From assembly GCA_028753945.1 (NCBI GenBank), contig JAPNXP010000003.1:1860001-1924000 (forward strand): DNA of 64,000 bases, given 5' to 3'. The DNA comes from Hexactinellida sp. DTS-2022. Its lineage: Eukaryota > Porifera > Hexactinellida. The notes beneath the pieces were generated by a model, which saw only the letters and a program-made list of their open reading frames with translations, was not told the origin of the DNA and did not search any database. The translations under genes were made by a program, and so were the position numbers. Each line of letters starts with the position of its first letter. Positions within the stretch are counted from its first letter, which is position 1. Shown here piece by piece: positions 23,545 to 34,436 of this stretch.

Positions 23545-23823
23545 TTCTATGGAAAAAATCCTCCAAATTTTGCCATGTGATATATCAAATTGCTGAAAAT
23601 TTACGCTGAGTACAAATATGGTGATTATAAGTTGATTAGATTTGATTTGAGAAATTTAGTTACGAAAATGTCGGCTATTTACTATGAAATGGCCGACACT
23701 GCCACCCGTGTGAAATTTTTCCCTAAACGGATTTTGGATATGTTATTCTACGAAAAATTCCGCTTCTAGTGATACTAAAATACCCTTTGTATGAATTTTT
23801 CTAGGTTCAACCTTGCAACGATC
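23545..23823. repeat. Right arm of the palindrome split by the P element
   Basis: Inverted copy of 15872-16157, ending TTTTTCTAGGT. Confidence 0.75.
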
Positions 23824-23831
23824 AGACTATG

Positions 23832-24760
23832 TGGGAGGTTTAGTGTTGAAAACTGCTTGAAATGGAGACATTCCTAATTTACTATGATATCTGCTATTTT
23901 TTTAATATTGTACTTCTTTTAAATGCTCAACCCAGCAAGTTGATTGCCGTTCATAGAGTAAAGCCGTAAAGTGTCTCTTGATATCTTTGCTTGCACTCTC
24001 CACCGAGCCTTCAGTTTGAGGATGTCGAGGTTTACCATGTATATATAATTTGGAAGAAGACCAGTACCGATTCAAGATATTGAGTAGTATTTCATTTTTA
24101 AATTCTCTACCGTTATCAGACTGCAATATGGTGGGTGCACCCATGTCCCAAAATATGTCCATCAAAACCTTCGCTACTTCTTCAGCTGTCATGATTTTAA
24201 GAGCGTGTATTCTCACAAACTTGGTAAAATGATTCTGATAGACAAGCAGCCATTTGTATGGCTGATTTCCTCAGGAAAAGTTTTTGAAAATCAACTAAAT
24301 CCACTTGACCACGGGACAAGTAAGAAGAAGAAGCAATAGGCTTAACGACCAAAGACTTTAGCGGTTTTTTAGCTTTTTTCAGTTGGCATAGTTCACAGTA
24401 TGAAACAAAGATTTGACATATATGATTAGTGATGCCGTAAAACTGTTGGGATATTCGTGAATAGAGTCCGTCACGTCCGCAGTGATTCACTTGAATATTG
24501 ATTCGCTTTAATGTTGCATACATGTCCTCTATAGCAATTACACGTTTATTTGATCCGGTATACTTCGCTCTTAAATATAGAATGTGCAAAGTTTTATATT
24601 GAACTATAGTAAAACGAGCTTTCAAACGGATCCATGCATAATGTTCAGGGGTATTCTTCAATAGTGGTGGTGTACGCAAACTAAGAATTTTATCGTTGAT
24701 ATCTTGTTTAGTAAAAATTTGTGAGTTATATTTGAGGTTTAGCTTATTAATATCTTCCAA
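23832..24760 (-). pseudogene. Ginger/KRBA2-type integrase (HHCC and DDE core)
   Basis: Read on the minus strand from about 24760. An N-terminal helical part is followed by the zinc-binding HCGRDGLYSRI...CELCQLKK, then QVDLVDFQ (first D), a frameshift near 24215, AEEVAKVLMDIFWDMGAPTI, LQSDNGREF (second D), KPRHPQTEGSVESA (catalytic E) and WVEHLKEVQY...GMSPFQAVFNTKPP. This is the GPY-lacking integrase type of Ginger-related transposons and the KRBA2/SCAND3 host genes. The frame breaks at the P-element insertion near 23830 and continues at 15245. At least one frameshift and several stops. Confidence 0.75.
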
Positions 24761-25111
24761 AAATCAGATTTATGATCCATAAGTTAGGAAAGTAGATACA
24801 AGATAATAAGTAATGAACAAGTGGGTTGAAGTAATGAAATAACAAATAAGTTAGATCGGTCAGTGTAATTGTATTTATTTATTTAGCTTAATAAGACCAC
24901 CTAGATGTTTTAAGCATCTCTAATAATTACTGTCCCAATAACCATAATTAACACTACTATGTAATATTTTCGATCATCACTTTCTCAATGAACATACGTC
25001 AAATTGATACATTTTTACTGTGTCGACTATCTATAGTATAGTGGCCCAGTTCTAATCTTACTGACTTGGTTTTTTTTAATTGAAAGTTGATATCATCATT
25101 CTGAAACATTG
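24761..25111. other. Ginger-like element end: non-coding
   Basis: AT-rich. Contains a copy of the GTCGACTATCTATAG...TATAGTGGCCCAG motif (25018-25060) just inside the terminal inverted repeat. Confidence 0.4.
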
Positions 25112-25264
25112 GGACAACTCGAGCTAATTTTAGCTACCCATTTGTAAGAAGTTAAATTCTATTCACACTTGGACTAGTCCAATTCCACTTAGACTAACTA
25201 CACTAGTTCAAGTACACTTAGACTAGTCCAAGTTCACTTGAACTAAAATTGCACTTAGACTGCA

Positions 25265-26031
25265 ACATACATATTAAATTGTATTTTCACGTTCAATCTC
25301 TCATGGAGTGTTTGTTAAAAGCAATTAGGTGGATTTCCCTACTTTGCAAATGTGATAATGACGTCATAAATTCCATGGTCATGCGAATTTTCTTCAATAC
25401 TCGAATTTGTCCAAGCCAGACCCAAAATACCCTTGCATGCCAAAATCCCTGTGAGTATTATAGTTTCTTCAATCAGTTCTGTACATACAAACAAATATAT
25501 AAAGATCTACTGCCTTGTGTTTTAATAGTACTGGGCTGCTTCACTGCTTCTCTTGCTAGATGCTTCGCGGTAGAACACAATCACACCGAAAATTGTCAAA
25601 TTTAACAAATTTGAGATTTTAATGTATTCTTCATCATGCGATAACGAGTAGGCAGATTGGTAATCTGGTATGACCATTATGTCAGTATTATAAATTTACA
25701 TATCCTACTAAATTTTTATCTCGTAGATATTGCGAATTATATTCGATTCAGTTAATTTCCATGCTTCTCAAATGTGACACTGACGTCATAGCTTGGCGAG
25801 GTTTTGAGAAATTTCGAATGGAAACCTAAACTTCTTGTCGGGTTCCAAAAATTATCCATATATGTCAAAAATTAGATTTATAATCAGTCCAGTTTCTTCA
25901 ATCAACTCGAAAAAGTCAACCAAATATTTAAACCATATTTACATCCACCCATGGCCATGATCCACCCTTGTGTTTTTAATAGTGTATAGATTTATACTAA
26001 CTTGCTAAATAGCATTATTAATCTCAGAGTT
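25265..26031. other. Non-coding, internally repeated
   Basis: Two diverged blocks (about 25340-25600 and 25745-25990) share TGACGTCATA, a G+C-poor body, TTCTTCAATCA and CCTTGTGTTTTAATAGT. They look like a degraded duplicated repeat. A short + frame at 25249-25605 follows no known family. Confidence 0.4.
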
Positions 26032-26039
26032 GATACAAG

Positions 26040-26593
26040 TATCCGCGGCGCCAGGTTTTTCGAACTGGGGGGGGGGGGGAGGGGGCAGAGGGGAGAAACA
26101 AAATTTTCAGGACGCAGCTTTTCCATCCTTCAGAATTTCTCTGAAAACAATGGAGCTGCGATGAACTTGTCATACTTAAAACTATCCAAGGATTAAGGGA
26201 ATTCATCGAATATTAATTGATTTTTTGAATTAAAATTTGCTTATATTCCCGTTAATGATATTCTAGAAGAAAATAATTATCTAAATAGTTCAAGAGGAAC
26301 TGTAGAATGTCCATTTCCAGGTATTTAGCAATTAAAATCCAGGGAATCTCCGTTATCTTTAGGAAATAATTTGGAATTCTTAAGAAGCTGAAAAAACTGG
26401 TAAGACACGGTTCATACAAATTGTAAAATATCTGAAAGTTTGCATGTAAACGGTAAACATTAATGATACTATTGTTTCTAGTGGGAAAAATATTTCGGAA
26501 GTTTTCGAATTCCCGCCCCCCACAAGGTGGGCGGTTCAAAACCGCCCAAAAAAAAAAAAAAGTCCCCCCGCGCCCCCCCTCGCCCAACCACTG
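26040..26593. mobile_element. hAT-type MITE with perfect 8-bp TSD
   Basis: GATACAAG flanks both sides (26032-26039 and 26594-26601). The related empty region at 43724 reads ATATACAAGATAGAAA. The right end is the complement of CAGTGGTTGGGCGAGG; the left end (CGCGGCGCCAGG) is decayed. It contains a G-run of about 11 (from 26067) and an A-run at 26548. Confidence 0.8.
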
Positions 26594-26601
26594 GATACAA
26601 G

Positions 26602-27649
26602 ATAGAAACAAACTTCCAATTTATCGATTGATTAAATCAGGCATAAAATCTTGAGGTGATGATGGCATCGTCAAAAATATGTCTTTTACATACAAATTTG
26701 TTTATTCGCCATTGCAAGTTTTTGTTTATTCGCCAACCAAAATATATACCCAACGTGCGCTTAAAATTCTAGCTCATCCCCGATTTTATTAATTCTGAAA
26801 CTCCATTATCTCTGAAATGAAGTGAGCTCAAACGAAACTCCAACACACTAAGGGTAGTTAAACCTCGACTAACACATTTCAGATTGTTTTAACGCTTCAT
26901 AGTGTTGTTGACGTCACGACAAAATCTAAAATTCCATCTGTGCCGACAACATATTCTTTTGGAGGCACTATCGATCAACCCACCACCAAGTATAGTGCCT
27001 TCGAACGGACATGCTGTCAGCACAGATGTAATTTACTTTTAAATTATTAATACTTAGCGATATAGTTTCCGAGTTATGATCTCGCTACCATGTTATATTG
27101 TTACTGTGACGACTACTACGTTTTGCGCCAATTTGAAAGGAGTGCCTTGATATATAAAAAAAGTATATCTCCCACACAACAGACTTTTATTAACTATGAT
27201 TGAGCTTGCAGTCACATTTTTTATGATTTTTGTCATATTTATATACCTATTTAATCATGTCACAACAGGAACGATAAATATAGCTTATTATTGAAATTAT
27301 AAACATTTTATACTAGTGTAATTTTGCACATTTTCACAGTGAACGATTTCTTACATGTACTAAGTTTGTTTCATAATAGAGTTACTAATTACCTTTGCTT
27401 ATTTGCACTTCGGTTCAATTAAAAGCTTTAGATCTAATAAGTACTCTTGATTCAACTTGTGACATCGATCCATTTCAAATTGAAAGATTATGTATACAAT
27501 AACAACGACTGATTAAGTGCGTATATTTCCTTCTGCAGAAAGTATATTGCACAATATGTTTATTCCGGTCAATCATAGCTAACAATAATTTATAAATAAT
27601 AGATTAAGAATCTACTGTAGTGTATTGTCATATAATTTAGGAATAGATA
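26602..27649. repeat. Dispersed non-coding repeat with a conserved hairpin
   Basis: Blocks shared with 43730-44180: GAGGTGATGATG, AATGAAGTGAG, TAAGG...GTT, then TCTAAAATTCCATCTGTGCC. The hairpin at 26935-27030 pairs CATCTGTGCCGACA with TGTCAGCACAGATG and GGAGGCACTAT with ATAGTGCCTTC. Its relatives are at 30237, 41545 and 44080. From 27440 it matches the repeat at 7185. Confidence 0.6.
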
Positions 27650-27785
27650 TTATGGCCATATACCATTTAAGGAAGCCTCCTTTATGACTACTAAGCTCTC
27701 AAGGGCTATTGGAGCCAGATTACTGCGTCTCGAGTCGAGCGTTGCACCACCAATACTAAAATGACGCTCGCTCTCTCCAAAAAAT
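27650..27785 (-). pseudogene. hAT transposase C-terminal (hATC dimerisation) fragment
   Basis: The minus strand reads GESERHFSIGGATLDSRRSN LAPIALESLVVIKE before TAA at 27650. This is the hAT dimerisation motif (SERxFSxxG...xRxxLxPxxxExLxxxK). Upstream sequence is not coding, so only about 40 residues of the element survive. Confidence 0.75.
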
Positions 27786-27814
27786 TATGATATTATGATA
27801 CCGAATAGATCATA

Positions 27815-27920
27815 TAGAGATCTCGACCGGCCGGTCAGGGTTCGACCGGCCGGTCAAGGTTCCGACCCGACCCGACCGGTCGACCGGTGCCGGTCAGATC
27901 CGACCGGTTCCGTCTCTGGC
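27815..27920. mobile_element. hAT-like terminus of CCGGCCGG repeats
   Basis: TAGAGATCTCGACCGG at the left and the complement of AGACGGAACCGGTCGG at the right enclose GC-rich ACCGGCCGGTC repeats. It may be the end of the element that left the hATC fragment beside it. Confidence 0.45.
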
Positions 27921-27964
27921 CTATTCACGCTTTATAATCAATGTTAGAAGGATATAAACCACAC

Positions 27965-28034
27965 ACAAACCGCGAAGCGGTTGGTGTATTGTTGTGTCTG
28001 CTGCGAAGCGACCTAGCAAGCGAAGCTCGCTAGT
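27965..28034 (+). mobile_element. Helitron-type 3' terminus
   Basis: AACCGCGAAGCGGTT hairpin, then GCGAAGCGACCTAGCAAGCG and the hairpin AGCGAAGCTCGCT, ending CTAGT followed by T. The layout (terminal hairpin, CTAG, no TIR) is that of Helitrons. The 5' partner was not identified. Confidence 0.55.
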
Positions 28035-28215
28035 TCCAATTAATTTAACTGAATAAATTTAACTGTATATAGAAATTGTTATTGAGAAATTCTTATCATT
28101 AATTAATTCTTTATACTCATTGGTTAAATATCATTAACCTCAGAATGATACTAGATAGATACAACTTCGAACTTATCAATTGTTCCTCGTTGCACTTATC
28201 ACCTTTACATGTTAG

Positions 28216-29513
28216 TCTTAGCTTATGCGTGACCTTCGTTATATAAGGCCTTACTACTACTCCGAACCATGGATTAACTAAAGGCCATTGTTTATTAGCT
28301 GACATATCTTTATCTCAATAGCTAGTAATGACAGACCTGAGAAATGCATTCTAACAGTATAGCCTATAGGAAGTTAGGAACATGATATCAAGGCATACAT
28401 AACACCCTTTATAATTGTGATATATCACCATTTGATTACGTAATCGCTATTTTTCGTGGGAATTATCGTGTTTTTATAGCCTGCTTTTAACATGTTAATC
28501 GCGTTATAAATGTTCAAAATTGGAACTTGAGGATGTCCATAACTGGTTGAATGAAATATATCGAAATTATGAATGGAATGTTAACAAATTCCTCGGTCGC
28601 CAGACAAATGCATATTTCTTAAAATGAGCCATAACTCAAAAACTATCTATTTTATGTAAACTATGCTAGTACTGATCTATCCGAAATTGGTAACTTCCTA
28701 TTCATTGATAGTACATATTCTAGGCCGAACTTCAATAATATTTGAGATAATGAGATTATTAGCACTTAATTCTTTATATGGTAATAATCTCATTATCTCA
28801 AGAAATATTGAAGTTAGGCCTAGAAAATTGTATTATCAATGAATAGGAAGTTACCAATTGCGGAAAGATTACTGCTAGCATTGTTTACATAATATCGATA
28901 GTTTTTGAGTTATGGCTCATTTAGGAAATATAAATTTTCCTGGCAACCGATGAATGTGCCAACATTCCATTTATAATTTCGATATACAGTAGAGCCTCTG
29001 AACAACGGACACCTTGGGACCGGAACCGTTGTCCGTTATTTAGAGGTTGTCCGCTATTTAGAGGTTGCTTTTCTATTAGACATATGCTAAATAAATAAAT
29101 CCGTGCCACGAGGGTTGTCCGTTATTTAGAGGTTGTCCGCTATTTGGAGTGTCCGTTATGGGAGGCTCCACTGTATTACATTCAACTAGTTATGTACATC
29201 CTCATGTTCCAATTTTAAACATTTATAACACGTTTAACTATGTTAAAAGCAGGCTATAAAAACACAATAATTCCCACGAAAAATAGCGATTACGTAATCA
29301 AATGGTGATATATCACAATTCTAAAGTGTGTTATGTATGGATGATATCATGTTCCTAACTTCCTATATAATTATAATGCATTTCTCTGGTCTCTCATTAC
29401 TAGCTATTGAGATAAAGATATGTCAGCTAATAATCAATTGCCTTTAAGTAATCCATGGTCCAGCAAAATTCACTCAGTAGTAAGGCTTTATATAACGAAG
29501 GTCACGGCTTATG
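28216..29513. mobile_element. ~1.3-kb near-perfect palindromic element
   Basis: The arms meet near 28763, where GATAATGAGATTATT and AATAATCTCATTATC flank a ~25-base loop, and extend to GTGACCTTCGTTATATAA at both outer ends (28220 and 29505). Shared blocks include TCACCATTTGATTACG and AGTTATGGCTCAT. The right arm carries a pogo-like MITE. No ORF. A foldback transposon is likely; no TSD was recognised. Confidence 0.8.
28987..29173. mobile_element. pogo/Tc1-like MITE in the palindrome arm
   Basis: CAGTAGAGCCTCTGAAC at the left and GGAGGCTCCACTG at the right, with TA on both sides. The left arm of the palindrome preserves the empty site (ATATATCGAAATTAT complement). The interior is a repeated GTCCGTTATTTAGAGGTT. 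Confidence 0.85.
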
Positions 29514-31389
29514 TTAACATCGTCAATTAAACTATTTTCCAATTTCAATATTCATTTTTTTCCAATTTCCAATTCGAGTTTGCAAAGTATTTGTTGTAGT
29601 TTACAGATTACCCAACTTGTACATGAAATGCTGACTCATGAGTCATTACTGATCTTATTGATCTCAAACTAGTCTAACTCTGGAATTCAATGGTTCAGTT
29701 CAGGGATGTTTTAACTCAATTGATTTTGCAAAAACTCATTTTTTTGAATGATTTTATTGAGTTGGTGACGCAAAAGTGAAGGATTTGAATGAGTTGTTAG
29801 CAGTGGAATATGAATTGAAGTGAGTTCAATTCATTCATACAGTTGATTGGTTTAATCGATCCATTTCTAGATTATTTAATTTAAGTCATGTGAAAATTTG
29901 ACTAAGATTATAATAGTTATAGTTTTTGACACTTTAAGAACATTATCATGGTGAATTTATTACCTTAATACTCCTTATTTATCAATGAATATTACAATTG
30001 AATATATACTTATGCAAAATGGGCATAATGAGATTGTACAATCAACTCGTTTTCTTTACATATATTATGAATGGGTTGGTAGGGAGAAAAGTGTTTTCGA
30101 CCAACTCAAACTGAGTTGATACAGCCCTGGTCAGAAGGAATTTACCAACTCTACAAATGGTTGTTACTTACTAAACACCTTTAGGAATTGTTTTTTCACA
30201 TCATGATGACAGTGACATGACGAAAAAATCTAAAATTTCAGCTGTTGCGACCCTAATCAGCTTTGGGAGGCACTATCAATTAATCAACCACTAAATATAC
30301 TGCCTCCAAGAGAACATGCTCTCTACACACCTGTAATTTATTATTTAGGGATGAAGCTAATATTCGAAATGCTACGAACGAATCTTTTCTAAATTAGCGA
30401 ATATTCTTATTTTTTTAAATATTCAATATTCGAATCAATCAAATTCAACACTCCAAATACTGTGGAAAATATAGTACAATGTTTCAATTACTAAATATTT
30501 AATCTTTTATCTGTATTTACAGCTGATTTTTGCAGTGTTTGCCAGGAAAGACCACCCCAGAAAAAACCTGAAAAACCTTTTTTCCCCTACCGGAATGGGC
30601 AGAAAATATGTAAAAAGAACACATAACACTCCATATACACATAATTATCACTCCACCATTCCAGGCTCATTCACGGTCAGCTTCTATATGCATGGACAGA
30701 TATTCTAAGAAGTTTTACTCTTCGAGGTCCGTCGATTGTTAAATTTAGGACCTTTGAAGTGGGTCCCTTTTATTAAACAAACCAACAATATTTCCTAAGA
30801 TGAACGCTGATAAGGAAAGTGTGGTATTTAGGAATTCTTCATAGCAAAAAATGCCATTTAAAAGTAATTGCCTCTAACCATGTAAAGAGTTGTGGAATAA
30901 GCATTAAATTGACTATATACAGTTAATATGGTATCGCACTGTCAACAAGATATATTGATTATGAGGAATCCAGTAAATTGAAATGGCAAAAAAGTCCAGG
31001 AAAGTGCGGTTTTCTACCTGCCCGGTCTTTTCAAGAAAAGGAGTTTTTTTCTGAACACTAGACTTTTGGGTCTGGCTAGGACAAGTTAAGGCTTGAACGA
31101 AGATTCACACCTACCATGGAATTATGACGTTATTATCACCTTTTTGTAAGTGTTTTATTTTATTTTTGAAAAATCCACCTAATAGTAATAACTTACTCTC
31201 CATGATGGCATGAAAATTTATTACATTATTTCCATTAATAGTAACAATATACCCTCCATCAAAATCACAATTTGCTTCTCATTTTATAAATATGGCGTGA
31301 TTGGCGTCATCATGATAATGCAAAAAAAATATTTAAAAATTCATATTTGAAAAATGAAGTTTCTTCTTTCGTGAGGCACGAAGTGTCGA
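29514..31389. other. No gene seen; decayed repeats
   Basis: AT-rich. Contains a diverged copy of the GGAGGCACTAT hairpin repeat (30230-30345) and two partly inverted GC-richer blocks with CCAGGAAAG (30538 and 30996). No coding frame of note. Confidence 0.5.
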
Positions 31390-31470
31390 GGGCAACACTC
31401 TACAAAGCGACAGTGGTTATTGTGGGATGCCACACGTCGCGAAGCTACTGAGCCAGCGTACCTCGCTAGT
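31390..31470 (+). mobile_element. Helitron-type 3' terminus
   Basis: GTCGCGAAGCTACTGAGCCA then CGTACCTCGCTAGT. A variant of the terminus at 28034. Confidence 0.4.
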
Positions 31471-31524
31471 ATGTAGTTACAAAGTGTGTTCGACAATAAG
31501 TTGTTTAATATGTCTTTTATTGGT

Positions 31525-31815
31525 ACGTATTACGTATAACACGTATAATGTAATACGTCTTATACGTATACCTCACTTATAATATCGAGCTCATGGAATT
31601 TGCTTTGAACAACTTTTGGTTTAATCGTTATTCTTTTATTTTTAATCGACTCGTAGTATAGTTTGTATAGTACAAATATGATTATTTGCTATATGTTGTA
31701 TCTATAACAATAATTAGAATTTTCTATTGAATTACTTCGAAAACATCCCTGGTTGATCATAGATTTAACGTATAATACGTTCTGGTGGATAGCGTATTAC
31801 GTATAATCGTATTAA
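31525..31815. repeat. ACGTATA-rich repeat
   Basis: Both ends are dense in TACGTAT/ATACGTAA motifs in opposite orientation. Similar sequence fills 1-60. Probably a small inverted-repeat element. Confidence 0.45.
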
Positions 31816-33175
31816 ACAACTTAGATTAGACACAAGTTAGTTATTACTCAGCTAATTAGGTAGGAATTTAAATTCACGATCTTTCCAATCTAGACAAAGT
31901 CATGTTTTTTTGACCAAAAGTTGTCGACAAATCTCCGCTTCACTATTATTCATTCAAACGATTGTTCGTAATGGGCGTAGCCAGTATACTTTATGTTAAC
32001 GTTTTCTGACTTGATAGAAAAACTAAAATTAATCTATATCGTAATCGTATTCATGCTATTTTATTAGCGTATTTATCTTTGAAATTATGGATATATTATC
32101 AATTCGTAGGATTGCACCTGCGAAAGTGCTTTTATTCAATAACAGTCGTATTCATTGAATTTCATCATAATATATACAGTAACAGTTAGTTTAATGAAAT
32201 TAACACTTTTCCTTATTGTAATAGTACTTTTAGATTCGAATTTATCAGACTTAGCCAGACTCCATTTATTATACATTTTGGGCTGTTTCATAATCGTAAT
32301 CATATACAAAAGTTTATAGTAATCGTAATCGTAATCATAATCGCTTAAAAATTATAGATTGTAATCGTAATCACAATTATAATTGTTAAAAAATATAGAT
32401 CGTAATCGTAATCGTAATCATAATCATCTGAAAGTAATCGGCCCCAACCCTGTTTCCTATTGAAGTTGTTCTACCATCTCTGGAAGGCCGATCTAGACTG
32501 TTAAATTTTATATCTGAAAAAAAACACTATTTTTAGGTTGCATACCCTTTTATTTTGTGAGTTCCATTCCGATTTGATAAAATGTTTTATAACGATCCGA
32601 TTTGTCTAACCTCAAGGAAGTTATATTCAAGGAAGTTATATTTTGTGAATTTTAGGCCCGTTTTTTAGGCCCTCAAGGAAGTTATATTTTGTGAATTTTA
32701 GGCCCGTGACTCGATAGGCATATGATTACAAAATGCAATATCGAACCATTGTCTCAGCTAGAAGTTGAGTTTATACCTTTTAGTTACATTATCTGCGGTC
32801 GATTTAATCCAAATTCCAAGCCATTTCCGATTGTCCTGAAATGGAAACCTCAATTTCACTCATGTATTAGGGTGTTTGAAAGGTTTATCGGGGACACCCT
32901 AAGAAATTTCTAAGTGTCATAAAATGATTGTGGAAAAATTTCAGCTATTTATGAACTGATTTAGGGGTCCCGCAATGGCTTCGTAAATTATATTTTACAC
33001 CTGTTTTTTGACAATTTCAAAAATTTAATTTTTGCTAGAATCTTGCTTTAAAAGGCTAACCTGGTTGAATCGACCATCCAGATTTTACTTTTACTTTCAG
33101 AAATTTCTTATCTGTACAATTTATAAATATTTTTCGAGAAGTAAAATATTTTTGTAATTCAATGTATATTATTAA
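31816..33175. other. No gene; (TAATCG)n and local duplications
   Basis: A degenerate TAATCG/TAATCA hexamer run lies at 32300-32425. CTCAAGGAAGTTATATTTTG plus TGAATTTTAGGCCCG is duplicated at 32610-32710. The remainder is AT-rich with a short unconvincing frame at 32722-32913. Confidence 0.5.
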
Positions 33176-33532
33176 GGCCATATAAAATAAATAACTTGTT
33201 TATCATCCCCGTCCGTCCCTATATTTACCCCCGTCCGGATCTATTTTATTATTATTTTATGAACATAATCGTACAGATATTAACTATAAACTTGTGTAAA
33301 GTACTCCTAATTTAGCATTTTTAATTAGTCTTGTATTTAGAACATTACTTTCATTATTTGGGCATTGTCATGTGATTTTATAATTTAATTTAATTATTAA
33401 TATTTATTGTTTGGCATAGGGTAATGTTTTTTGCATATTAACGGAAATAAAAAATAAAAATAAAATCCCGTCCGCCGTCCGTATTTTCTGAAAAAATCCG
33501 GATGATAAGCAAGTTATTTATTTTATATGGCC
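33176..33532. mobile_element. PIF/Harbinger-like MITE, copy 2 (TSD TAA)
   Basis: Starts GGCCATATAAAATAAATAAC and ends with the complement (TATTTTATATGGCC), flanked by TAA on both sides. This is the cleanest copy of the family, at 357 bp, and lacks the hAT insertion of copy 1. Confidence 0.88.
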
Positions 33533-33857
33533 TAACAAATAACTTATATAGAGCACAGTTTTTCAGTATATGTATTCAGGCCCTGAGAATGGTCAGTTTC
33601 CCCAGAGTTTGAAATTGACCTTTAGAAAGTAAGCCTGGGCTTTAGTATGGGAAAAAATCTGAACTCTACTAGAGCTCAGCTCTATATTAGGATTCTCTAT
33701 TATTGATAGATTAAATGAAATTTAGCTCAGACATAGTTGGAGTATTGCTAAAGTGTTTCCTTGCTGCTCTACCACTTGTAGTAGGCATTGCTTTTGGACC
33801 TCGTCTTTTGAACTTCTGTTGAACTGTTGAATCAACTGGATCCTAGGTTCGATGAGT

Positions 33858-34360
33858 CTAATCTTGATATCTCAAAAAATGACAGTGATGCATGAAGTTC
33901 ATTAAGAGAGCCCATAGCTTAGTTAAAAGATGTCTGCCTCGATCTTTCTGCATACCTTCAACAAGCTGAACTTTGACCTCGTCATGTACATGGTTTGAGA
34001 ATAGCGCTAGCGAAGCCAACTCCGGAGAAAGGTACCAAGAGTGTCTGACCATCATCCGCAAACCGACACGACTCAGCTTCACATCGTCGTATTCCTGTAA
34101 ACGATGAATCAGCGCGATATCGTTGAATGCAGCATCAACAGCGAGGCTGCATGAGTACCACGACTGGTGTATACTAGGATAACAAATCGGTTGAATCGTT
34201 GAAGACCTTGTAATTGTCGTATGGTGAGATGCAGTGCTTCCACATTTCCCCGAAAGAGAAGCTCTATTTTCAACGCGTAGATAGCTTTTGCCATCCAACG
34301 TGCTCTGTTTACAGCTCCAGGCCGTCGTAGAGATGAAACAACTGGTAGGCCAACCATATT
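33858..34360 (-). pseudogene. Transposon ORF fragment of unnamed family (PGAxxxARWMAK type)
   Basis: The minus strand reads RRPGAVNRARWMAKAIYALK IELL, then after a frameshift near 34160 WYSCSLAVDAAFNDIALIHR, RHSWYLSPELASLALFS and KVQLVEGMQ. A motif series RxPGAxHxARWMAKxIYxLK...WYLSxExxxLAxF is common in uncharacterised repeat-encoded proteins of invertebrates. I do not know its superfamily or reaction. It adjoins the second P-type pseudogene, in the opposite direction. Confidence 0.55.
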
Positions 34361-34436
34361 AGCAGCCAGATGGATTAACTCAAGATAGTCCTCCCTTGGA
34401 TGTTTGGCACCCTTCGTGATTCAAACTTTGGTTTAG

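Larger units (their letters stand above)
7634..25264 (-). mobile_element. Ginger/KRBA2-type DNA transposon, heavily interrupted
   Basis: A ~155-bp inverted repeat is at each end: TGCAGTCTAAGTGCAATTTT at 7634 and its complement ending at 25264. It is rich in ACTTGGACTAGTC-like motifs. Between them on the minus strand lie, in order, an HHCC plus DDE integrase block (24760-23832), a Zn-binding block (about 15245-14640) and a C-terminal block (9620-9233). Together these are the order seen in KRBA2/SCAND3-like integrase proteins. Everything between is younger insertion. The TSD is not clear, so the outer boundaries are inference. Confidence 0.6.

Noticed and set aside
25249-25605. 118-residue + frame with Cys residues as a secreted protein
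   Set aside because: No signal-peptide-like start, no splice context, and the DNA is shared with a diverged non-coding repeat at 25745.
26024-26654. Overlapping ORFs on both strands with Gly/Pro runs
   Set aside because: They come from G/C homopolymers of the hAT MITE 26040-26593.
32290-32430. Telomere-like TAATCG hexamer run
   Set aside because: Degenerate, short, internal and mixed with TAATCA; no resemblance to the TTAGGG-type repeat.
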